Below are positions 24,033 through 31,484 of a DNA stretch of 33,950 nt, one piece after another; within the stretch, counting starts at the first letter, position 1, and each line of letters opens with the position of its first letter. The notes beneath the pieces are model-generated. The model was not told where the DNA came from, did not search any database, and worked only from the letters and a program-made list of their open reading frames with translations. The DNA is from Gemmatimonadota bacterium (lineage in GTDB: Bacteria > Gemmatimonadota > Gemmatimonadetes > Gemmatimonadales > GWC2-71-9), in the NCBI GenBank assembly GCA_022562295.1, contig JADFPO010000030.1, positions 1-33,950 of the forward strand, written 5' to 3'. Made by a program: the position numbers and the translations under genes.

Positions 24033-25068
24033 CAAACGGGGATTGGGCTGGGTCGGGATCGCCGGGGTGGCGATCTCGGTCCTGCTTTTGTGGTGGACCC
24101 TCCACGACATCCAGTGGGCCGACCTCGCGCCGCACATGCGTGCCGTGCGTATAGTGCCTTTCGCCGCGTGCGTGGTCGTCGCGACGCTGGCATTCCCGTT
24201 GCGCACTATCCGCTGGCAATACCTCCTGCAGCTGCGAGGCGAAAAACTCCCCTTCACTCCCCTGTGGCACGCGACGGCCATCGGCTTCATGGCCAACAAC
24301 CTGTTGCCGGCGCGAGCGGGCGAATTTGCACGCGCGTATGCCGCCAGCCGTCTCACCAACGTACGGTTCACCGCAGCCCTGACAAGCCTCGTGGTGGAGC
24401 GGGTGATGGACGGGCTAACGCTTCTGACAATGTTGGCCGTCGCCATCTTCGCCGGCGGGATCGACATCACGACGAGGGTCGGCGGGGTGACATTCGGCCA
24501 AACGATGGCGGCCTTTGGTGTGCCCTTCGCGGTGCTACTTGGCGCGGCGGTGTGGGCAGTCCACTGGCCCGACGTCGCGCTGCGGTTCGGCCGCAGATTG
24601 GCGGACTTGGCTCTCCCTGTACGGTGGGCCGAGAAGGCGTACCAGGCGATGACAGGGATCTTCGAGGGGCTCGAAGTGCTGCGCGATTGGCGACGTTTCG
24701 CAGTGGTGGCCGTGTGGTCCTTCGTGGTTTGGGGCGTCAACGGCCTTTCGTTCCTGCTGTGCATGATCGCTTTTGATCTGGACGTTCCGTGGACGGCGGC
24801 CTTCATCCTGCAATCTCTGATTGCCTTCGCCGTCGCGGCACCATCGGCGCCCGGGTTCTTCGGCGTGTTTGAGGCGGTCACACGCGCAACGCTCGCACTG
24901 TTCGCCGTGGCACCGTCGCTCGCCGTCTCCTACGCGTTCGGATACCACCTCTTCACGTTCGCTCCGATTACCTTGATTGGCTTGTACTCGCTGTCCAGCA
25001 CACAGTTGCACCTGCGAGACCTCGATGCCCAGCGCGCCGGGGGAACGGAGCATGAGAAGCAACGGTAG
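24010..25068 (+). CDS. UPF0104/AglD-type integral membrane protein (flippase-like)
   Basis: A 352-residue protein with about eight membrane helices. Family hallmarks are 'FPLRTIRWQYLLQ' (about 61-73), 'GFMANNLLPARAGEFARAYAASR' (about 91-113), 'SLVVERVMDGLTLLTMLA' and 'APSAPGFFGVFEAV'. These define the lysylphosphatidylglycerol-synthase transmembrane/YbhN/AglD superfamily, members of which are linked to lipid flipping or lipid-linked glycan transfer. It lacks the aminoacyl-transfer domain of MprF, so aminoacylation of lipids is not expected. TTG at 24010 is the only early start, and it overlaps the HPt-like gene by 23 nt. The substrate cannot be read from the sequence. Confidence 0.85.
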   Translation: MASKPQRSKRGLGWVGIAGVAISVLLLWWTLHDIQWADLAPHMRAVRIVPFAACVVVATLAFPLRTIRWQYLLQLRGEKLPFTPLWHATAIGFMANNLLPARAGEFARAYAASRLTNVRFTAALTSLVVERVMDGLTLLTMLAVAIFAGGIDITTRVGGVTFGQTMAAFGVPFAVLLGAAVWAVHWPDVALRFGRRLADLALPVRWAEKAYQAMTGIFEGLEVLRDWRRFAVVAVWSFVVWGVNGLSFLLCMIAFDLDVPWTAAFILQSLIAFAVAAPSAPGFFGVFEAVTRATLALFAVAPSLAVSYAFGYHLFTFAPITLIGLYSLSSTQLHLRDLDAQRAGGTEHEKQR

Positions 25069-25187
25069 GTTCCACCGATCCGGGTCGTGCGGCACGCCGC
25101 GTCGTATCCAGCCGCGAGCGCGATCACTCGAACCCGACGCCTGGAACAGGACACCTCTCCACCGTTCGCGCTGCATGGAAGAGTGCC

Positions 25188-26144
25188 ATGTCCACGCGCG
25201 CGAAGCGCGTTTTCCTCGCATCCCAGGGCGTCTCCATGGCTGATTCGGTTACCGTCAGCGCCCATGCCAAGATCAATCTCTTCTTGCGTGTCCTGTCGCG
25301 AGAGTCGACCGGTTTTCACGGCATCGAGACACTGCTGTGCCTGGTCGATCTGGCCGATGAGTTGACCGTCCAGCGGATTCCCCAGGGGGGAGAGGTGGAA
25401 TTGGACGTGGAGGGCGGCGACACCGGACCCGCCGAGGACAACCTCGCGGTGCGTGCGGCCCGTCAGATGTTAGAGGCGACTGGGGCGCGGTTCGGTGTTC
25501 GAATTCACTTAAAGAAGAACATTCCTATCCGCGCTGGATTGGGTGGGGGGTCCAGCGACGCGGCGGCGACGCTGCATGCGGTCAATGCGTTGGCCGACGG
25601 GGCCGTTCCGCGGCACGAACTGTTGCAGCTCGCTGCAAAGCTCGGATCCGACATTCCCTTCCTCGCCTCAGGCGCGCCGATGGCGCTCGCGTGGAACCGC
25701 GGGGAACGGATGTTCCGCGTTGCGGCACCACCACCCGGCCCGACCCTATTGGCCGTTCCCCCAGTCGGGATTTCCACCGCCGAAGCCTATGAGGCCCTGC
25801 GCCAGTTTCAACCGGACCCTTTGCCGCGCGGCAGCGTGATATTCGACGCCGAAGCCATGGCATCGTGGGGAGGGATCGGTCGGCTGGGCGGCAACGATTT
25901 CGAGCCCGTCGTGCGGGCAAAGGAACCCCGGGTGCTGGAGCTGTTTGAGCGGGTGGCGGGCACGGGCCCCCTGTTGGTGAGAATGTCCGGGTCGGGATCG
26001 GCCATCGTCGCCATTTACCGGTCGGACGCCGACCTGGCCAATGCGGTGAGCACGATCGGTCACCGCGATCAAACCCTCATCCAGACCACCACCCGGTCCA
26101 GCGCAGCGCCGGGGCCGGTGGCCGGAGAGGCCCCGAATGTGTAG
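25188..26144 (+). CDS. ispE: 4-diphosphocytidyl-2-C-methyl-D-erythritol kinase
   Basis: A GHMP-family kinase of the MEP isoprenoid pathway, which phosphorylates CDP-ME at the 2-hydroxyl. Motifs are 'SAHAKINLFLRV' with K28, 'GFHGIETLLCLVDLAD' (42-57), the ATP loop 'PIRAGLGGGSSDAAA' (113-127), 'GSDIPF' with the catalytic Asp D155, and 'RMSGSGSAIVAIY' near the C-terminus. Two starts are possible. ATG 25188 has GGAAGAG 4 nt upstream and a GC-rich third-position pattern. ATG 25236 (residue 17) starts right before the conserved domain and has a weaker AGGG. The last 25 residues are Thr/Ser/Pro-rich and not part of the fold. The 119-bp gap before it shows no gene. Confidence 0.95.
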   Translation: MSTRAKRVFLASQGVSMADSVTVSAHAKINLFLRVLSRESTGFHGIETLLCLVDLADELTVQRIPQGGEVELDVEGGDTGPAEDNLAVRAARQMLEATGARFGVRIHLKKNIPIRAGLGGGSSDAAATLHAVNALADGAVPRHELLQLAAKLGSDIPFLASGAPMALAWNRGERMFRVAAPPPGPTLLAVPPVGISTAEAYEALRQFQPDPLPRGSVIFDAEAMASWGGIGRLGGNDFEPVVRAKEPRVLELFERVAGTGPLLVRMSGSGSAIVAIYRSDADLANAVSTIGHRDQTLIQTTTRSSAAPGPVAGEAPNV

Positions 26145-26195
26145 TTTGTTGCTACCACCACAAAAAACTTTCGAAAAAGGATACTGGAGGCAGAG

Positions 26196-26795
26196 ATGAG
26201 GCCTGATAATTCCGACTTGGCGGCGATCGTTGCCCGTTTGGAACGGCAGCTCCGTACCATCAAGCTCGCCCTAGGGGCGACCGTCCTGGTCGTTGGAGGC
26301 CTGGCGCTGACAGGCTGGACGTCTCCTCAGGGAGACACCCTAACCGCGCGGCAATTCATGGTCCTGGACGTCGACGGTATTCCCCGCGGAATGTTCGGCG
26401 TCCTGGCCGACGGGGCGTCCGTAGGCATGATGTTCACCGATCTCGCCGGTGCCAAACGAATAGAACTCGGCACGGACCCCGACGGCTCACCGCGTTTGGC
26501 ATTGTGGGACGACCAAGAACGCCTTCGGGCCGACATCGGGATGAACGCAGACGGTGCGGCGCGAATCGTGCTCGCCGATCCGAGCGAGACGGGCCGTGCG
26601 GCATTGAGTGTGGGCAACGATGGGTCCGCCCAGATGGTGTTCATCGACGCCGACGGCAGCACGAACCGTGCGATGATCGGCACACTCGGCGATGGCCGGT
26701 CGGTCCTACTCATCTACGATGACGAAGGGCAAGTGCTCACCCAGTTGCCCGCGAACATGGGGCCCGTGAGCTTGGATACGACGAGACAAAGGTAA
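26196..26795 (+). CDS. Membrane-anchored protein with five ~24-residue repeats
   Basis: The 199-residue protein starts at ATG 26196 with GGAGG 5 nt upstream. Residues 1-22 are charged and probably coiled ('LAAIVARLERQLRTIKLA'), residues 23-42 form one membrane span (LGATVLVVGGLALTGW), and the rest is outside the cytoplasm. From about residue 54 a motif recurs every 23-24 residues with the pattern D-x-x-G-x-x-R-x-x-I/L-G-x-x-x-D-G-x-x-x-x-h-h ('LDVDGIPRGMFGVLADG', 'TDLAGAKRIELGTDPDGS', 'LADPSETGRAALSVGNDGS', 'IDADGSTNRAMIGTLGDG'). This suggests a beta-solenoid or short beta-roll. It is monocistronic, bounded downstream by two tandem terminators. I recognise the repeat type from hypothetical proteins only; no function can be given. 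Confidence 0.75.
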   Translation: MRPDNSDLAAIVARLERQLRTIKLALGATVLVVGGLALTGWTSPQGDTLTARQFMVLDVDGIPRGMFGVLADGASVGMMFTDLAGAKRIELGTDPDGSPRLALWDDQERLRADIGMNADGAARIVLADPSETGRAALSVGNDGSAQMVFIDADGSTNRAMIGTLGDGRSVLLIYDDEGQVLTQLPANMGPVSLDTTRQR

Positions 26796-26805
26796 GGCCG
26801 TCATT

Positions 26806-26829
26806 GAAAGCCGCGTCGTCGCGGCTTTC
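26806..26829 (+). terminator. First of two tandem hairpins after the repeat protein
   Basis: GAAAGCCGCG (26806-26815) and CGCGGCTTTC (26820-26829) form a perfect 10-bp stem with a TCGT loop, followed by CCCTTTG. It lies 10 nt after the stop codon. The T content after the stem is weak, so it may be only partly effective. Confidence 0.7.
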
Positions 26830-26853
26830 CCTTTGATTCTTCGCTGCTGGCCC

Positions 26854-26880
26854 AAAGGCGCCCACATGCGGGCGCCTTTT
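26854..26880 (+). terminator. Second tandem terminator, upstream of tRNA-Gln
   Basis: AAAGGCGCCC (26854-26863) pairs with GGGCGCCTTT (26870-26879) around ACATGC, and the T run TTTT closes it. This is a classical intrinsic terminator. A on the left of the stem and T on the right make it potentially bidirectional. It insulates the tRNA-Gln/korAB unit from upstream transcription. Confidence 0.85.
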
Positions 26881-26931
26881 AGCCAGCCCCCCGTTTGACT
26901 ACATTTTGCTTGATTCCCCGGGAAGGGGCGC

Positions 26932-27002
26932 TGGCCCCTCGTCCAATGGCAGGACTCCGGCCTTTGGAGCCGGCAATGGTGGTTCGAATCCACCGGGGCC
27001 AA
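26932..27002 (+). tRNA. tRNA-Gln (anticodon TTG)
   Basis: A 71-nt tRNA. The acceptor stem TGGCCCC (26932-26938) pairs with GGGGCCA (26995-27001), with A27002 as discriminator. The D arm is GTCC-AATGGCA-GGAC. The anticodon stem CCGGC/GCCGG encloses loop CTTTGGA with TTG at 26964-26966 (CAA codon, and CAG by wobble). The T arm is GGTGG-TTCGAAT-CCACC. CCA is not encoded. korA starts 16 nt after the tRNA. Confidence 0.97.
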
Positions 27003-27008
27003 CTCTTC

Positions 27009-27012
27009 GGAG
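27009..27012 (+). promoter_or_regulatory. korA ribosome binding site squeezed against tRNA-Gln
   Basis: GGAG lies 6 nt after the last tRNA base and 6 nt before the korA ATG. After RNase Z cleavage at the tRNA 3' end, the korA mRNA would begin with a 16-nt leader that contains only this site. Confidence 0.6.
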
Positions 27013-27018
27013 ACAACG

Positions 27019-28887
27019 ATGGAAACACACACCGCCGAACCTTCTCCGGCACCGCGGGAGACGCTGGATGCCGTCGTCATCCGCTTCGCCGGCGATTCCG
27101 GCGATGGGATGCAGGTTGCCGGCGCGCAGTTTACCCAGGAGACCGCCCTGTTCGGAAACGACTTGGCAACCTTCCCCGACTTTCCCGCTGAGATCCGAGC
27201 ACCTGTAGGCACGACCTTTGGCGTCTCGGCCTTCCAGATTCACTTCGGGGTCCAAGTGCGTACGTCGGGGGACGCTCCCGACGTACTCGTTGCCATGAAT
27301 CCAGCCGCCCTCAAGGTGAACATCGGCGACCTCAAGCTGGGCGGCCTCATGGTGGTAGACCAAAATACCTTCACCCAACGCAACCTGACGAAAGCGGGTA
27401 TGGAGTCGAACCCGCTCGAGGACAACTCACTCGCGCCCTATCAGGTGATTCCGCTCGAGATATCGAAGATGACGCTCGAGGCGGTAAAGGGACTCGGCTT
27501 GTCGCAGAAGGATGCGTTGCGTTGCAAGAATTTCTGGACGTTGGGGTTGATGTTGTGGATGTACGATCGCGATCGTGAGGCCACCACCGAATGGCTCGCG
27601 AAGAAATTTGCCGGGCGTCCTGAGATCGCCGAAGCCAACATCACCGCGCTGAACGCCGGCCACGCGTTCGGCGAGACGGCCGAACTCTCGAGCAACATCA
27701 CGGGCTACTCCGTAGCCAAGGCCAAGGTCGAGCCGGGCCTCTACCGAACGGTGACAGGGACGGAAGCTTTGGCCTGGGGGTTGCTGGCAGGCGCTCGGGC
27801 GGCCGGCCTCAAGATCGTCTTTGGGTCCTATCCGATCACACCGGCCTCACCCCTGCTGCACAACCTGGCCCACTTGCGGGCGTATGGTGTCACGACCTTC
27901 CAAGCCGAGGACGAGATCGCCGCGGTGTGCTCCGCTATCGGGGCATCCTACGCGGGCGCTCTGGGCGTGACCTCCAGCTCCGGTCCCGGCATCGCACTCA
28001 AGACCGAGGCCATCGGCCTCGCGATCAGCACCGAGCTGCCTCTCGTCATCGTCAACGCGCAGCGCGCCGGACCCTCGACGGGACTCCCAACCAAGACCGA
28101 GCAGTCCGACCTGCACCAAGCGGTGTACGGGCGCAACGGAGACGCTCCCATGCCGGTCATCGCCGCCTCGACGCCAACGGACTGCTTCGAGGTAGCCATC
28201 GAGGCCGTACGACTGGCGACGACCTACATGACGCCCGTCATGTTGCTCACCGAGGGATATCTCGCCAACGCCGCCGAGCCATGGCTCATACCCGACGCCG
28301 ACAAGCTGCCCAAGTTCCCGGTCAAGTTCCGAACCGATCCGGAGAATTTCCAGCCGTTCGCACGGAACCCGAAAACGCTGGCGCGCCCCTGGGCCGTGCC
28401 CGGCACGCCGGGGTTGGAGCACCGAATCGGCGGGCTCGAAAAGGATTCGGTCACGGGCGACATATCGTACGATCCCGACAACCATCAGCACATGACCGAC
28501 GCTCGGGCCGCGAAGATCAATGGGATCGCCAACGATATTCCGGAACAGCAAATACAGTGCGGGGAGACGGGCGGGGACTTGGTCCTCGTTGGATGGGGGT
28601 CTACCTACGGTCCCATCAATCAAGCCGTGCGGCACGCGAGAGATGAAGGCCACGACGTGGCCCACATCCACATCCGGCATATTTGGCCCCTACCGCGCAA
28701 CCTGGGTGATTTGCTGGGCACATTCGACCGCGTCCTGGTCCCGGAGATGAATAACGGTCAGCTTCTGACACTGCTACGCAGCTCGTTCGCCATCCCGGCA
28801 GAGGGTCTCAACAAGGTATCCGGCAAGCCATTCCTCGTGAGCGAGATCCTCACCGACATCCACACACGATTGGGAAGCAACTCATGA
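27019..28887 (+). CDS. korA: 2-oxoacid:ferredoxin oxidoreductase, fused gamma-alpha subunit
   Basis: The 622-residue protein joins an N-terminal gamma domain to an alpha domain. The gamma domain (about 18-215) has 'VIRFAGDSGDGMQVAGAQFTQ', 'NDLATFPDFPAEIRAP' and 'PDVLVAMNPAALK'. The alpha domain (about 240-600) has 'GSYPITPASPLLHNLA', 'EDEIAAVCSAIGASYAGALGVTSSSGPG' and 'AQRAGPSTGLPTKTEQSDL'. This layout is typical of KorA. With KorB it oxidises 2-oxoglutarate (or another 2-oxoacid) with CoA and reduces ferredoxin in the TCA cycle. No Fe-S ferredoxin domain is present in this subunit. The stop overlaps the korB ATG by 4 nt, so the subunits are translationally coupled. Substrate preference (2-oxoglutarate versus pyruvate) is inferred from the domain order only. 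Confidence 0.93.
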   Translation: METHTAEPSPAPRETLDAVVIRFAGDSGDGMQVAGAQFTQETALFGNDLATFPDFPAEIRAPVGTTFGVSAFQIHFGVQVRTSGDAPDVLVAMNPAALKVNIGDLKLGGLMVVDQNTFTQRNLTKAGMESNPLEDNSLAPYQVIPLEISKMTLEAVKGLGLSQKDALRCKNFWTLGLMLWMYDRDREATTEWLAKKFAGRPEIAEANITALNAGHAFGETAELSSNITGYSVAKAKVEPGLYRTVTGTEALAWGLLAGARAAGLKIVFGSYPITPASPLLHNLAHLRAYGVTTFQAEDEIAAVCSAIGASYAGALGVTSSSGPGIALKTEAIGLAISTELPLVIVNAQRAGPSTGLPTKTEQSDLHQAVYGRNGDAPMPVIAASTPTDCFEVAIEAVRLATTYMTPVMLLTEGYLANAAEPWLIPDADKLPKFPVKFRTDPENFQPFARNPKTLARPWAVPGTPGLEHRIGGLEKDSVTGDISYDPDNHQHMTDARAAKINGIANDIPEQQIQCGETGGDLVLVGWGSTYGPINQAVRHARDEGHDVAHIHIRHIWPLPRNLGDLLGTFDRVLVPEMNNGQLLTLLRSSFAIPAEGLNKVSGKPFLVSEILTDIHTRLGSNS

Positions 28888-29894
28888 CTGCAACCGCTCC
28901 GTTGACGGCGAAGGACTTCGCGTCGGATCAAGAGGTTCGCTGGTGCCCGGGTTGTGGCGATTACGCGATTTTGAAGACGGTACAGCGCACCCTGGCTCAA
29001 CTCGGCACTCCAAGGGAAAACACCGTTTTCGTTTCCGGAATCGGGTGCGCGGCTCGATTCCCCTACTACTTGTCGACATACGGGTTCCACACGATTCACG
29101 GCCGCGGACCCGCGATTGCCACGGGCATCAAGCTGGCTAACCCCGAGCTCGACGTGTGGCTCGTTACCGGTGACGGGGACGCGTTGAGCATCGGGGGCAA
29201 CCATCTGATCCACGTCCTGCGGCGCAATGTGGACATCCAGATATTGCTGTTCAACAACGAGATCTACGGATTGACCAAGGGGCAGTACTCACCCACATCG
29301 CGGCGAGGAACGCGCTCCCCGTCGACACCGAAGGGCTCGGTCGAGGCACCCATTTCCGCCGCCGCCCTCGCGCTGGGTGCGGCAGGCCGGTTTGTCGCAC
29401 GCACCGTGGACACCCAGCAGAAACGCATGCCCGACGTGCTCAACCGTGCTCACGCGCATCGGGGTGCGTCCCTCGTCGAGATTCTGCAAAACTGTATCGT
29501 ATTCAACGACAAGGTGTTCTCCCACATCACCGACAAATCGGTGGCCGACGAGCGCCAAATCCACCTCGAGCACGGCAAACCGATGTTGTTCGGAGCGGAG
29601 AGGAATCGCGGGTTGCGAGTCCGGCCTGGGACCCTCAAAGTCGAGGCCGTCACGCTGGGTGAAGACGGAATTACGCAGGACGACATCCTGGTCCACGACG
29701 AAACCGACCGCACGCTGGCCTCCATACTCGCCGTGATGGAGCCGCCCACCCTGCCGGTCGCGCTGGGTGTCTTGTATTGCGATCCGGCCCCGACCTATGG
29801 AGAGAGCGTCAGCAATCAGCAGGAGTCGCTAGCGGAAAACCAAGGTCTGAACGACTTGTTGCGTTCGGGAAGGACGTGGACGGTGGCTGGGTGA
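28884..29894 (+). CDS. korB: 2-oxoacid:ferredoxin oxidoreductase, beta subunit
   Basis: A 336-residue thiamine-diphosphate subunit. Cysteines C21 and C24 in 'VRWCPGCGDYAIL', C55 in 'SGIGCAARFP' and C204 in 'EILQNCIVFND' fit the four ligands of the 4Fe-4S cluster of KorB-type proteins. The ThDP/Mg motif is 'VTGDGDALSIGGNH' (94-107) followed by 'NNEIYGLTKGQYSPTS'. The C-terminal part (about 225-336) is specific to the aerobic or thermophile KorB group and contains 'EDGITQDDILVHDET' and 'VALGVLYCDP'. The complex is cytoplasmic. No ferredoxin gene is seen next to it. The gene is followed by a short repeat-rich gap and a convergent small membrane-protein gene. Confidence 0.94.
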   Translation: MTATAPLTAKDFASDQEVRWCPGCGDYAILKTVQRTLAQLGTPRENTVFVSGIGCAARFPYYLSTYGFHTIHGRGPAIATGIKLANPELDVWLVTGDGDALSIGGNHLIHVLRRNVDIQILLFNNEIYGLTKGQYSPTSRRGTRSPSTPKGSVEAPISAAALALGAAGRFVARTVDTQQKRMPDVLNRAHAHRGASLVEILQNCIVFNDKVFSHITDKSVADERQIHLEHGKPMLFGAERNRGLRVRPGTLKVEAVTLGEDGITQDDILVHDETDRTLASILAVMEPPTLPVALGVLYCDPAPTYGESVSNQQESLAENQGLNDLLRSGRTWTVAG

Positions 29895-29920
29895 CGTGGG
29901 CTACGAGCCACGAGAAAATA

Positions 29921-29957
29921 AGCTGAAAGCTGACCGCTGATGGCTCCCTAGGGAGCC
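29921..29957. repeat. AGCTGA-type heptamer array ending in a 16-bp perfect palindrome
   Basis: AGCTGAA, AGCTGAC, CGCTGAT and GGCT are consecutive near-heptamers (29921-29945). They run into GGCTCCCTAGGGAGCC (29942-29957), a perfect palindrome that covers the stop codon of the - strand gene. A related inverted copy, GCGGTCAGCTATCAGC, lies at 31534-31549 and matches the reverse complement of 29922-29937 at 15 of 16 positions. It lies between convergent korB and the small membrane-protein gene and may help end transcription there. Confidence 0.65.
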
Positions 29958-30217
29958 GGAAGGCGCTTCGAGTCCTTGGCCCCGTGGCGGACGCCCACAC
30001 CGATGCCGACTCCCGTGAGCACGGCAGTTACCGCCCCCAACGGCACGAATGGCAAGGACACCAACACTCCAACCGCAAGCGTCGTCGCCACGCCCACTAC
30101 CACCGGAGCGGCTGGTTTCTGGACAGATTCCACGAACCGCAGACGCTCGCGCACGAACTTGCGAGACTTGAAGTAGCCATACCCAGCCACACCCGCCGCG
30201 AGAATCAGTTCTATCAT
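29948..30217 (-). CDS. Small membrane protein of unknown function
   Basis: The 89-residue product starts 'MIELILAAGVAGYGYFKSRKFVRERL', which gives a first hydrophobic segment at about 2-15. A Gly/Val-rich pair of segments follows at about 43-80 ('VVVGVATTLAVGVLVSLPFVPLGAVTAVLTGVGIGVGV'), and the protein ends with a basic tail. It is probably an inner-membrane protein with two or three spans. The start at 30217 is chosen because GAGGAGG lies 5 nt upstream on the - strand; an upstream ATG at 30238 has none. I do not recognise the family. It lies 96 bp downstream of the class V aminotransferase on the same strand, so co-transcription is possible. Confidence 0.7.
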   Translation of the reverse strand: MIELILAAGVAGYGYFKSRKFVRERLRFVESVQKPAAPVVVGVATTLAVGVLVSLPFVPLGAVTAVLTGVGIGVGVRHGAKDSKRLPAP

Positions 30218-30222
30218 TGATG

Positions 30223-30229
30223 CCTCCTC
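30223..30229 (-). promoter_or_regulatory. Ribosome binding site deciding the start of the small membrane protein
   Basis: On the - strand GAGGAGG ends 5 nt before ATG 30217. It lies inside the reading frame of the longer alternative starting at 30238 and therefore argues for the shorter product. Confidence 0.7.
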
Positions 30230-30313
30230 ACGTCTCATTACGAAACGTGACCTTCCTAGTTTCAGCGACTCGTCGCCAGCCGGTCCCGGGTGGTCAGACG
30301 GATTCGTCGCTTT

Positions 30314-31060
30314 TCACAGATCGAGAGCTTTCCGCAACGCGTCCACGTCGTCCTGGTCGTTGTACACGTGGGGAGACACCCGTATGGCGCTGCCACGCAA
30401 CGAGACGGACACACCGCCCTCGGCCAGCCGATTTTTCAGCGACTCAAAATCATACTCGCCCGGCACCCGAATCCCAAACAAGTGCTGGCTGCGAAACTTC
30501 TGCTCCGTGAGGTCGAACCCGCTCGCCTCCAGCTCATCGATCAATTCCTTCGTAAGATCGGCGCAATACCGGCCGATCGCGTCCACTCCCCAATCGGCCA
30601 GTTGCTCGAGCGCGGCGACGAGCATGGGGATCAAGACGAAATTGCTCACCTCACCCACGTCGAACCGCACCGCTCCGGGGCGGTAGCTGTCCTGGTAGTC
30701 GACCAGCCTGCCGAAATTCTCACTTCCCTCGCGGCCGATCCAGGTTTCCTCCAACGGCACGCCACCATCGAATCGCGGTCCAAAATACGCCAAGCCGATC
30801 GAGTAGGGACCGCCCAACCACTTATAGCCTGCGCATATCACCGCATCGGGTTGCAAGCGCCCGACGTCGAACGGCCGCGCTCCAATCGACTGCGTCCCGT
30901 CGATCACGAACGCCGCGCCGACATCCCGCGCCCGGCGACCGACCTCATCGAGGTCGAAGACGGTCCCGTCGGTCCAGTGCACCTGCGGGACCGCCACGAT
31001 CGCGGTGCCGCCGTCGATAGCGGCGAGCAGCTTTTCGTTCCACCCGGCGCCCCGGGCCAT
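30314..31060 (-). CDS. Class V aminotransferase, C-terminal part (3' part of a frameshifted gene)
   Basis: This frame holds the catalytic part of a cysteine-desulfurase/isopenicillin-N-epimerase-like PLP enzyme. Motifs are 'VAVPQVHWTDGTVFDLDEV', 'AAFVIDGTQSIGARPFDV' with the cofactor Asp, and 'VICAGYKWLGGPYSIGLAYF' with the Schiff-base Lys. The small C-terminal domain ends in 'AIRVSPHVYNDQDDVDALRKAL'. The nominal ATG at 31060 lies inside the domain, and the preceding 140 residues are encoded in another frame. The two frames overlap in a GC-rich run around 31045-31060. Skipping one base there joins 'LSAVWDGPG' to 'AGWNEKLLAAIDGGT', a natural reading. The enzyme would have about 390 residues. 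The substrate cannot be told. Confidence 0.8.
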   Translation of the reverse strand: MARGAGWNEKLLAAIDGGTAIVAVPQVHWTDGTVFDLDEVGRRARDVGAAFVIDGTQSIGARPFDVGRLQPDAVICAGYKWLGGPYSIGLAYFGPRFDGGVPLEETWIGREGSENFGRLVDYQDSYRPGAVRFDVGEVSNFVLIPMLVAALEQLADWGVDAIGRYCADLTKELIDELEASGFDLTEQKFRSQHLFGIRVPGEYDFESLKNRLAEGGVSVSLRGSAIRVSPHVYNDQDDVDALRKALDL

Positions 31061-31484
31061 CCCAAACGGCGGAGAGGTCGGGGCGGGGCGGGGGTGGGGG
31101 CACCACCCGGAGATCGGCGCCGCTCTCGCTGCACAGGCGACGCCACGCGTACATGTGTGAGGGAAACTGATCTTGCAGCGTCACCACGTTCTGGGCCGAG
31201 GTTAGGGTCGTATTTCGCGCGACGATCCCCATGCCGTACGACACCGACGGCACGATTGCCACCCTGCTCGGCTCGGAACTGCCGATCAGCTCGGCAAACA
31301 GCGCCCGCACCCGGTCGGGCCCCGAAAAGAAATCCTCCGGCACGATGTTTCCCGGCATGGTCTTGCTTCGGACGCCCTCGATACCGGCCGCTTCGACCCG
31401 TTTCGACAGCGGAGACATGTACGCACAGTTGAGGTAGTGTTTCCCGGGCGGGAGGCTGAACAAGTCTTTCTGGCAAGCGAGCAT
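30945..31484 (-). CDS. Class V aminotransferase, N-terminal part (5' part of a frameshifted gene)
   Basis: The first ~145 residues ('MLACQKDLFSLPPGKHYLNCAYMSPL', 'RVRALFAELIGSSEPSRVAIVPSVSYGMGIVARN', 'VVTLQDQFPSHMYAWRRL') are the N-terminal arm and first cofactor-binding region of class V aminotransferases, with 'VPSVSYG' as the usual phosphate-contact loop. After 'PDLSAVWDGPG' near 31050 the frame turns into Arg-rich shadow sequence until 30945, so only 31484 to about 31050 is genuine. The shift is one extra base (or loss of two) in a G/C run and may be a sequencing error or a recent mutation. Start ATG 31484 is the natural N-terminus of the family. The region upstream is the 297-bp non-coding gap. 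Confidence 0.75.
   Translation of the reverse strand: MLACQKDLFSLPPGKHYLNCAYMSPLSKRVEAAGIEGVRSKTMPGNIVPEDFFSGPDRVRALFAELIGSSEPSRVAIVPSVSYGMGIVARNTTLTSAQNVVTLQDQFPSHMYAWRRLCSESGADLRVVPPPPPRPDLSAVWDGPGRRVERKAARRYRRRHRDRGGPAGALDRRDRLRPR

Noticed and set aside
30290-31432. 380-codon open frame on the + strand
   Set aside because: It mirrors the class V aminotransferase, whose motifs are clear on the - strand; there is no own domain.
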